Positions 55,701 through 64,000 of a stretch of 64,000 bases of DNA are shown one piece after another. The number at the start of each line of letters is the position of its first letter. Within the stretch, counting starts at the first letter, position 1. This stretch comes from Strigamia acuminata (taxonomy: Eukaryota > Arthropoda > Chilopoda > Geophilomorpha > Linotaeniidae). The DNA is taken from the NCBI GenBank assembly GCA_949358305.1, contig OX442323.1, positions 2,542,001-2,606,000 of the forward strand, given 5' to 3'. A program made the translations under genes and the position numbers. The notes under the pieces were generated by a model that did not search any database, was not told where the DNA came from, and worked only from the letters and a program-made list of their open reading frames with translations.

Positions 55701-57638
55701 AGCAGTTTTTAACCAATCGCGTGCTGAAGGATCCTAGACAGCGAAGATTCTTTAAAAATAACGAACTATACGATTTGTTTACGCTTCAAGAGCAGGGAAC
55801 CGAAGGCGCCGAGTCACTCGCTCTTTTCGCCGGAACCGGATCCGAAATCAAAGCACCAACCACAAAACCCAAAGCAAGATCGAGAAAATCGCCGAAAAAA
55901 ATCGATTCGAAGCTCGCAAACGGAATTTCCAACAAAATGAACGGCGAATCGTCAAACATCGTCCTATCGGACGCAAAATGCGAGCAAATGCGCGAATTGG
56001 CCAAAAAAATCAGCCAGAAACTCGGCAAGTCGCTCCCGGTCTCGAACAACGGTCCAAAAGTGGACGACAACAAGAGGAAAAAGGAAAAAAAGAAAGGCAA
56101 AGCCTCACGTACGCCAATCCGATCGATTTTCCGTCCGTTTCCCACTAATTGCGAATGTCTTTGCAGTGTTCGAAGGCGAGAAAGTGAGTCATCTCGTCAA
56201 GCAGGAAGTTTACAAGCGCGAGGACAACGAGAGAGAGGAAGAAAGCAACAAGCAAGACGATTACGTGCTTAAAAAGCTGTTCTCGAAGACCGGTTTGCAG
56301 TCTGCGCTTCAACACGACGTCATTATGGAATCGCCCGAGTCCGACTACAAGATTGTGGAAGCCGAGGCGGACCGCGTGGCCAAGGACTGCATCAAGAAAG
56401 TGCGCATGTCGAGGAAGTTTTGCTTCCCGGCTGCCGATGGGGTTCCCAACTGGACTGGGTCCCAGGAAACGTTACCAAAAATGCCAAAGTAAGATTTAAG
56501 TTTAGAAAATTGATGCTTTTTTTTCATTTTTAGTTTTTATTTTAGCGATTTTTCTTGGTTTTTGGTTTGCATTTGTCGATTTTTAGTAGTTTTGACTTAA
56601 ATTTGTCGATTTTTACTCGGTTTTGGCTTGAGTTTATCGATTTTGAAGCGTTTTTGACTTAAATTTGTCGATTTTTACTCTTTTTTGGCTTAAATTTATC
56701 GATTTTGACTCGTTTTTGACTTAAATTTATCGATTTTGACTCGTTTTTTACTTAAATTCATCGATTTTGACTCGTTTTTGACTTAAATTCATCGATTTTG
56801 ACTCGTTTTTGACTTAAATTCATCGATTTTGACTTGTTTTTGACTTAAATTTATCGATTTTGACTCGTTTTTGACTTAAATTTATCGATTTTTACTTAAA
56901 TCTATCGATTTTTACTTAAATCTATCGATTTTTACTTAAATCTATCGATTTTTACTTAAATCTATCGATTTTTACTTAAATCTATCGATTTTTACTTAAA
57001 TCTATCGATTGTTACTTAAATCTATCGATTTTTACTTAAATTTATCGATTTTTACTTAAATCTATCGATTTTTCGTTTTTATTCGTTTTTGACTTAAATT
57101 TATCGATTTTTACTCGTTTTCGAATTATTAAATTCATCAATTTTTATTGATTTTTGATTGAAATATTTTTAGGCCTCGATTCGGACAGAAGAAAAATACT
57201 CACCTCATTCCCAGTGCTCCGTCGAAGGAAAAATGCGAGACGGTCACTTCGAGTGACCCGAACTCGTCGTACAACATGAAGACTAAAGTGTTCGTGGCGC
57301 CCCAGTTTGGCGCCACAAGCGTGGCGTCCACTCAGGAACTGCTGTCGAGGCTAAAAGAGCGGGATTGCCTGGAAAAAGTGGAGTCCGACAGCGAGGACGA
57401 CGACGCGACGATCGCCGCGCGGCCCAACACGGACAGCGACGAGTTGTTGGTGGACATGCGCAACTTCATCGCGTTCCAATCCGCGGTCAACGGGCAGGCT
57501 GCAACTCAGGAAATTTTAGAGCATTTTAAGAATAAACTTCCAAATGAAAAGACATCTGTGTTTAAGGCCCTCTTGTATCAAATTTGTGATTTTTCAAAGG
57601 ACAATCGAATGTGGTATTTGAAATCAGATTTCAGGTGA
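49734..57638 (+). CDS. ERCC6: DNA excision repair protein ERCC6 (CSB/Rad26), SNF2 ATPase
   Basis: CSB remodels DNA around stalled RNA polymerase II and starts transcription-coupled repair. Fourteen exons join in phase to about 1299 residues: 49734-50068, 50126-50249, 50658-50745, 50821-51288, 51836-52118, 52183-52335, 52401-52536, 53159-53329, 53409-53585, 53645-54076, 54882-55207, 55690-56108, 56167-56488 and 57173-57638. Motif [12 protein letters not shown] is near 458-465, Ia [24 protein letters not shown] near 568, [50 protein letters not shown] and [13 protein letters not shown] near 875. A Lys-rich nuclear-localisation-like segment ([12 protein letters not shown]) precedes the ATPase core. 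The C-terminus has the winged-helix region ([12 protein letters not shown]...WYLKSDF). Many introns are minisatellites. AATAAA follows at about 57643. Confidence 0.96.
50320..50640. repeat. About 20-bp minisatellite in ERCC6 intron 2
   Basis: Two related units in succession: CTGTTTTGTTTGATTTTTAA, then TTTTGTTTGATTTTGGTCAA. Confidence 0.9.
51300..51760. repeat. About 31-bp minisatellite in ERCC6 intron 4
   Basis: Units of the kind AATTATAATCGATAAAATTG plus ACGAAAATTTT, with the best-preserved copies toward the right end. Confidence 0.9.
52680..53070. repeat. 20-bp minisatellite in ERCC6 intron 7
   Basis: The unit ACATGCAATTTTTACGATTT is repeated about 19 times with small variants. A long apparent frame across it runs into the next exon and is not a separate gene. 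Confidence 0.93.
54100..54860. repeat. About 23-bp minisatellite in ERCC6 intron 10
   Basis: The unit GACTTTTTGGTCGATTTTAA plus AAC is interspersed with TTTTTGGTCAATTTTTTGGCAG variants, filling an 805-bp intron. Confidence 0.93.
55260..55680. repeat. About 31-bp minisatellite in ERCC6 intron 11
   Basis: Units of the kind AAGTAAATTTATCGATTTTT plus ATTGATTTTTC. Confidence 0.88.
56560..57110. repeat. 20-bp minisatellite in ERCC6 intron 13
   Basis: The right part is a near-perfect array of ACTTAAATCTATCGATTTTT. The left part is a longer relative with GACTCGTTTTTGACTTAAAT. Confidence 0.93.
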
Positions 57639-57779
57639 AATAAAATTGAAAAATCGTTTTATATTTCTCATTTAGGTGAATAAATTTATGGTATGGAAAA
57701 ATTTGATGTTTTTTATTATTTATTTTTAATTATGTGCATAAATAAATGGATAAATAAAATAAAATATAAAATAGTTAAC

Positions 57780-57852
57780 TGGAGGCGCGGGGCATCGATC
57801 CCCGTACCTCTCGCATGCTAAGCGAGCGCTCTACCATCTGAGCTACGCCCCC
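57780..57852 (-). tRNA. tRNA-Ala (anticodon AGC)
   Basis: 73 bases on the - strand fold as a normal tRNA. The acceptor stem is GGGGGCG/CGCCTCC (one G-U pair). The D arm starts AGCTCAGATGGTAGAGC. The anticodon loop CTTAGCATG carries AGC. The T arm is CGGGGATCGATGCCCCG and the discriminator is A. No intron. It is genomic, lacks encoded CCA, and lies between ERCC6 and FDXR. Confidence 0.97.
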
Positions 57853-59079
57853 TGTTGCGGGTTTTGTTATATTTAGTTCTATATAAATAATGAATTTTTT
57901 ATATTAAAATATGTTTTGAAATATTTGCGAAATATTTCAGATTTTTCTGGAAGGTTTTTGAACACAAGTTTTGGTGTTTTGTGTTCCGGTCTGTGGGAAA
58001 ATATATAGATGTTTTGGCTCGGAGAGAAAATAAATAATTATTTTAATAATTTTATTAAATTAAAATTCAGAAATAAATGTCACAAATTCTCCGTGTTTAG
58101 CTTTGTTTTCCCCAATTTCATTCATTGTATTCAGCCAAGTTGAAAAATGGAGGTGTAACATGGTGCTGCCATCAGTGGTGGTGTCATGAATTAAAGAAAC
58201 CGAGAGTGAAAATACCGAGGAAAATACCAAGCACGACTCGCGACATAGCTGAACGTGTGCTGTTTTATTTACGCTATGGAACAGTTCCCTTGCTTTTAAT
58301 TACATTTTAGAGATTTACGAGCATTTTGTGCCGAGAAAATTTGTTTTTACACGAAAAAGCATGAGTTTTTCGCCAATAAAATTTATTTACACCAAAATAA
58401 TTTGTTCCTACGGAAATAATTTGTGAACGTAAATGATTTGTAAACATTATGCATTTACTCTCATTGTGCACCTGCGCAGTGTAGGCAGAATTAAGTTTCC
58501 CGCGTTTTTTTGGAGACGTGTTCGTCCATGGCTAAAACCCGAACCTCAGGCTTTTCCACCAAAGTTGTGTTTATCTTATCTAGAAGCTGAACAACTTATG
58601 TGTGTTAAAAATCTCCCTATAGATCTTTATGTATTTATTAAAACTCTTTCAAATCTTCAAAAAAGATGACAAAATAAAAATAAAAATCAGCATTATTTCT
58701 TCAAACTTAAATTTCCACAACAATTTCGAAATAAAAAGAGAAATGTACCGCTATAAAACGAAGCATCGTCCTGCACCTAGAAGCAAACACACTATAAAAC
58801 TCCAAGTCCTCCACAGACCATTAAGACGATGCAGAAGTTGAGAGAAAAAGTTAACAAAAAACGAATAACCAATAATTTATCTTATCGATCTATAAAATAA
58901 TTATCATTTTGTAAATTTTCTATTTCAGTTCTGGTGTGTTATCATTAATCTACACCTACAGACCAAAGTCACAATCAGTCACCCACCATAACGGGCATCT
59001 CATAAAACAGGCAAAAGTGAGTTCTAACAATTATCAATTCACAGCCAAATCCAATTCGCTTTTCTTCGACAGACTTGCC
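57853..59079. other. Intergenic region and FDXR leader
   Basis: No gene is recognised. 58125-58330 and 58433-58840 hold short open stretches without domains. Two acceptor-like sites (TTTCTATTTCAG at 58928 and ATAAAACAG at 59012) suggest an FDXR leader exon. Confidence 0.4.
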
Positions 59080-62000
59080 ATGTTACGCCATCTTAACTCG
59101 TGTTTAATACCACTTCGTCATTTCTCCAGTGCGTCGGAAACCATTCCTCGCGTGTGTGTAGTCGGCAGCGGTCCCGCTGGATGGTATACGAGTCGAAAAT
59201 TAATTAGAGTTCGTTTTACAATACAAATATGTGGTTGGAATATTTGATTTGTCGTTTAAAATTTAAAAATGTGGTTTTCTTTTTTTTTTTTCCTTAGATT
59301 AACGAGAATGTTCAAGTTGACTTGTACGAGAAACTTCCCGTTCCTTTCGGGTTAATACGATACGGGGTTGCGCCCGATCATCCTGCGATTAAGGTTCGGT
59401 TTACGACCAATTCTGTTTTTATAAAATAAAAACAATAAATAGAATTGGGTGGTATTTAATTTTTTTTTAGGTCAGATATTTATTTATTTATTTATTTTTT
59501 TTTAATTTGGATTTTAGAAAGCGGAAAACGAATTTACCAAGTATGCGGACCATCCGAGGTTGAGGTTCGTTGGAAATGTGAATGTCGGCACGGATGTTTC
59601 GGTTGCGGATTTGCAAAAGGCGTATCACGCTGTTATATTTGTGAGAGATGTTTTTGGATCACGTGGGATCTCGTTCTGACGAAATATGAGGAGATTTTAA
59701 AAGGAAAATGTGAAGAATTGAGTGAAAATTCGTTTTAACGAGATGCTACGTGATGTTTTGTGAATTAAAAAGTAAATGTGTTTGAAGAAAAAATTGTTTT
59801 TAGTCTTACGGTTCGCCTTCTGACAAGCAATTAGGAATTCCGGGAGAAGTAATGACAAAAAAAATTATTTTTTATGTTTATTTTATACTTTTATATATTT
59901 ATTTTATTTTTTTTTATGTTTAGGAACATGTCGTTTCGGCGTCCGCTGTTGTCGGTTGGTATAACGGCGCACCCGAATACCGCGATGTAATAAACTCATC
60001 GATTAAAATGTGTCTGTACACACAATTAATGAATTATTTGTAATTTCAGTTCAAACTTGATTTGGATTGCGAGCAGGTCGCTATTATCGGTCACGGTAAC
60101 GTCGCTTTGGACATTAGTCGAATTTTACTGCGGAGTGTTGACGATTTACGAGTAAAATTGATTAAAAAACACCATTTTATTAATTCAAATTAATTATTAT
60201 TTTGTTTTTTGAATTTAGAAAACCGATATATCAGAATACGCTTTGGAGGAACTGTCTAAAAGTCGCGTGAAGCAGGTGACGGCAATTGGGAGACGTGGAC
60301 CATTGCAGATATCGTTTACGACGCTTGAAATGCGTGAAATGGTCACACTGCCAGAATTTAACGTGCGTTTAAATTCTGAAATTTTTGCTCCGATTCTGCC
60401 ATTAATTCCTAGTAATGTTTTTTTTTTTTTAAATTTTGGTTTAGTTTATTAATTTGATTTTTTTTTTAAAATTTGTCAGAGTTTCAAAACCCGAGGAAAA
60501 GACTACTCGAATTATTAGCTGAAACGGTGACCAAACCTCAAGCCAAGGCGACTTTGGATCGGAATTGGTGCATCGAGTTTTTAAGGAGCCCGATCGCTGC
60601 CACCAGAGAGGGGAAGACGATTAAATTAGAATTAGGAATTAACACGTTGGAAGTAATTTATTGACGAGTTTTACTAAATTTTGACGAAATTTTGATGAGT
60701 TTTCTTAAATTTTGTTGGAATTTCGACGAATTCTATTTTGTTTTGATGAAATTTCGACGAATTCTATTCGGTTTTGATGAAATTTCGACGAATTCTATTT
60801 TGTTTTGATGAAATTTCGACGAATTCTATTCGGTTTTGATGAAATTTCGACGAATTCTATTTTGTTTTGATGAAATTTCGACGAATTCTATTCGGTTTTG
60901 ATGAAATTTCGACGAATTCTATTTTGTTTTGATGAAATTTCGACGAATTCTATTCGGTTTTGATGAAATTTCGACGAATTTTATTAAGTTTTGATAAATT
61001 TTTTATGAAATTTTGACGAATTCTATTCAGTTTTGATGAAATTTCGACGAATTTTATTAAGTTTTGATAAATTTTTCATGAAATTTCGACGAATTCTATT
61101 CAGTTTTGATGAAATTTCGACGAATTTTATTAAGTATTGATAAATTTTTCATGAAATTTCGACGAATACTCTGAAGTTTTGATAAATTTTGATGAAATTT
61201 AAACGAATTCTATTTCAATTTTGATAAATTTTGATAAATTTTATTAATTTTTGACAAAATTTTGATAAATTTTATTAATTTTTGACAAAATTTTGATAAA
61301 TTTTATTAATTTTTGACAAAATTTTGATAAATTTCTGACAAAATTTTGATAAATTTCATTAATTTTTTGACAAAATTTTGACAGATTTTATTAATTTTCA
61401 AGGCAATTTTGATCGAATTTTACTAATTTACTATTTATTTATTTATATTTTTATTTACTAATTAATTTTAACATTTTTAAATTTAATTTTTACTTTTTTT
61501 AAATAAATAAAGAGCGACGAGCCGAATTCAGGAGCCAAACCGACCGGACAAACTGAAACGCGTGACTTTGGATTAGTTATACGTAGTGTCGGGTATTCGG
61601 CAGATCAAATCGACCCTTTTGTTCCTGTTGATGCGAACCGACGAAAAATACCGAATAAAAAGAGTCGGGTAGATGGAAAACCAGGTAATTTTGGTTGATT
61701 ATCTAAAAATAAAATAAAATGTAGAACTTTTTGTATTAAAACTATAAATTTCTAGGTTTGTATTGCAGCGGATGGATTCAGGACGGACCCGTTGGAGTTC
61801 TACTATCGACTAGAAACGGCAGTTACGACACCGCCAAAGTAATAGGTCAAGATATCGCCGACAACGTGCTACCGATTCACGAAACACGGCCCGGTTTTGA
61901 GTTAATCGAAGGACTGCTCAAACAAAAAGGTTGAATCAATCAACATTTTTGTGAAATTTTTAATTTTTAAGCAATTTTCGTGTTTGTTTTTGTTTTAGGT

Positions 62001-62129
62001 GTTCAAATGGTAAGTTTCGAAGATTGGGTGAAAATAGACAAAGTGGAGAAAGAACGCGGGGCTAAACTAGGAAAACCGAGAGAAAAAATTGTCAAAATTC
62101 CAGAAATGCTAGAAATCGCACGAGTTTAG
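59080..62129 (+). CDS. FDXR: NADPH:adrenodoxin (ferredoxin) oxidoreductase, mitochondrial
   Basis: FDXR passes electrons from NADPH to mitochondrial ferredoxin for ecdysteroid and Fe-S synthesis; the fly gene is dare. Eleven exons (59080-59208, 59298-59393, 59518-59640, 59804-59848, 59924-59986, 60050-60151, 60219-60411, 60480-60652, 61513-61684, 61756-61929, 61999-62129) join in phase to 466 residues. A basic presequence ([17 protein letters not shown]) precedes the FAD site [12 protein letters not shown] (27-38). Then [20 protein letters not shown], the NADP-domain [13 protein letters not shown] (about 164-176), IGRRGPLQ and the FAD-contact [14 protein letters not shown]. The C-terminus [14 protein letters not shown] matches the family. 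Intron 8 holds a minisatellite. No defect is seen. Confidence 0.96.
60680..61400. repeat. 31/62-bp minisatellite in FDXR intron 8
   Basis: The unit GAAATTTCGACGAATTCTAT plus TTTGTTTTGAT alternates strictly with a TCGGTTTTGAT variant in 60720-60970, so the true period there is a 62-bp dimer. Further right it decays into ATTTTGATAAATTTTATTAA units. Confidence 0.93.
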
Positions 62130-62439
62130 AAAGAAAATGTGCAATAATATATTCGTAAATATTAATTAATATTTTTTGAACCTGACAGTACATGTTTGAC
62201 ATCTGTAGCACTTGTCATTAAAACTGATTATTTTTCAATCACACTGTTTAGGTAATTAGCAAATGCAGCGGCAAAATGGATTTCGATGTTTTGGATCGTG
62301 TCGGGTTTTGGGAAAGAACAATTCGATGCCACAATTGGACAGAAAATCAATCTTTTATTGGGAATTGTGTAAATCTCTCTTTAATTTGGCTGACTGGATA
62401 TTATTCAAGCCAGACAATTTTCTGGGGCTCGTCCTAGAA
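62130..62439. other. 3' flank of FDXR, short unassigned coding-like stretch
   Basis: 62263-62460 is open and runs into the MITE. Another frame gives CHNWTENQSFIGNC. No domain is recognised. Confidence 0.3.
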
Positions 62440-63016
62440 CAGGGGTCGGCAACCTTTTGAGACAGAAGAGCCAAAAGTTAAAATTTACATAATTTCCCAG
62501 TTTTTAAAGAGCCACCGTTTAAACGCCCGGGCGTTTAATTTTTTTTTTCAGCCGCGTCCCCGGCGCTAAATTGAACCCGGCGAATAACCGAAAATTCGCC
62601 GATTTTTCGGCAAAAATCATCGATTTTTAAAAAAAAACGGTAATTTTTGGGGGCCCGGCGCTTATTCGGGGCCGGCGCCAATTCATTGAACCGCCGATGA
62701 CTGCCCGGCGCTAAAACGGGGCCGGCGCTTTATTGAACTGGGGCGTTTAAACGGGGCGGTACGGTATATTACTTTAGCGATGCCGTGTTTCAGCTGCTTA
62801 GATTCAGCTAGGTTAGGTTAGTTTAGGTCAGGTTAAGTTAGTTTGCTTAGGTTAGGTCAGGTCAGGTTAGGTTTAATTAGATTAAAAAACGGCGTCGCTA
62901 AAACGGGCGTTCCAGTTATATGAATGTACTTCATTTTAGCGACGCACGTTTTAGCGACGCTGCATCTTGGAGAGCCGCACCTTGGCATCGAAAGAGCCGC
63001 AGGTTGCCGACCCCTG
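62440..63016. mobile_element. hAT-like MITE with perfect 8-bp TSD
   Basis: A 577-bp element with terminal inverted repeats CAGGGGTCGGCAACCT / AGGTTGCCGACCCCTG. It is flanked by TCCTAGAA at 62432-62439 and 63017-63024. The interior has CGGCGC-rich near-palindromes (62570-62750) and a degenerate GGTTAGGTTAGTTTAGGTCA tract. No coding capacity. Confidence 0.93.
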
Positions 63017-63024
63017 TCCTAGAA

Positions 63025-64000
63025 CCATAGTATATAAATGTTGGAAATCTTCGGCACGAAACAATCAGTAGGTTAATGGAATAACAAGTGGATTATTCAT
63101 TATAAAACAAGGGTTTAAATACTACAAAGGATTATACAAAAACACTGTCATTGGCTGCACTATTAATCTGTTCGTCGTACATATTCGCACGGACGCACCA
63201 AACATCGCCCTGGTGCCATTGACCGACTGTTAACTTCTCGATTTTTATGCAAATTCTATTATTTGCATGCATGTATTTCAATTTTTTGTATTAATCACGA
63301 AAATGAAATGAACACGCCCTGGATCCCTGCTAACATAAAATCCTGAGTCTGCTACTGGTTCGTTGGCCACTACGCCTAGTCGGCCTTAATAAAAACAGGT
63401 AACGGCTTTATTCAGAGTGGCGTAGCAATCAAGGGTGAAACCCACGAGTCCAGGGGGCCATGGAGGATGAAAGGCGACCTTTTTTGGTGTTTGGAGGATG
63501 AAAATCTTAGCTATAGCTCTGCTAAAGGGCCCATCAACCCAACTTGCACACTGGCCCATTGATTTCTTACTATGCCGCTAACTGTTCATTCGTGCGCAAT
63601 AAAACAGTTTTAGACTTTTGGTGTTTGAGTCAGACATTGAGATATTGGGGGTCCATAATTGCAGGCCTTAATGGTAAATCCGGTAAATTATTTGTGGAGA
63701 GTGATTGTGGGAAATTAAATTAAATTGTGTTCTAAAGGGACGACAAAACACCTGGAGATGGCACACTCTCAAAGACGAGCAAAAGCGATGATCCCATCTA
63801 ATTTAGGCCTATCCTCAGGTTTCTGAAAGTGCAAAGTGAACAAGGTGATTTGGGTCGTAAGCTGCAAGAGGTGTTTCCTTGCCACTTACAGCTCTGTTTT
63901 TATAGTGATTTGATTGTCAGTTTCTTGTTGCTGTTGGTATCATTCCGTTTGCATTCCGCACCGTTGAGCTTCCCATCTAAGACAATCAAATAGCGGTAAA
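63025..64000. other. Right edge without recognised genes
   Basis: No splice-supported coding region, RNA gene or terminal repeats are visible. Confidence 0.45.

Overview
This is eukaryotic nuclear DNA, most likely from an insect and possibly a beetle. The order is an inference; the sequence does not prove it. The evidence is short GT-AG introns, conserved single-copy metazoan genes, degenerate TTAGG/CCTAA-like tracts, and PIF/Harbinger, hAT-like, Copia and Gypsy elements.

Layout. (1) 1-2584 is the right part of a PIF/Harbinger transposon: a DDE transposase on + facing a spliced MADF-BESS gene on -. (2) 2585-17600 is a repeat-rich mosaic. It holds blocks copied two or three times, Copia scraps, small basic exons on the - strand, and two differently broken copies of an unidentified multi-exon gene (about 4520-6980 and 12925-15500). 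(3) 19370-20270 is a TATA-driven gene for a small secreted Lys/Cys/Glu-rich protein; a broken partial copy lies at 2640-2760. (4) COX11 (-) and FBXW5 (+) are head to head at 21.7-27.3 kb. (5) 27.8-48.5 kb is one locus on the - strand: a NACHT (NLR-like) gene split by a young 17.4-kb Gypsy-type retrotransposon with TSD TCTG. The element has gag, a probable -1 frameshift into pol, a spliced third ORF, and a 4.55-kb GC-rich foldback/satellite block inside its 3' LTR. A separate terminal-inverted-repeat element sits at the 5' end of the NACHT gene. (6) 49.7-62.1 kb holds ERCC6/CSB, a tRNA-Ala(AGC) and FDXR. (7) The right edge holds a hAT-like MITE with a perfect 8-bp TSD and otherwise unannotated DNA.

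The host genes serve unrelated housekeeping roles: cytochrome oxidase copper delivery, an SCF substrate receptor, transcription-coupled repair, mitochondrial ferredoxin reduction and a tRNA. They share one odd trait: most of their longer introns are filled by intron-specific AT-rich minisatellites with 19-31 bp units.

The most striking parts are the recently interrupted NACHT gene, the retroelement's non-env third ORF, and the higher-order palindromic satellite in its LTR. Exon boundaries were read by eye from splice consensus, reading phase and family conservation, and may be off by a base in places.
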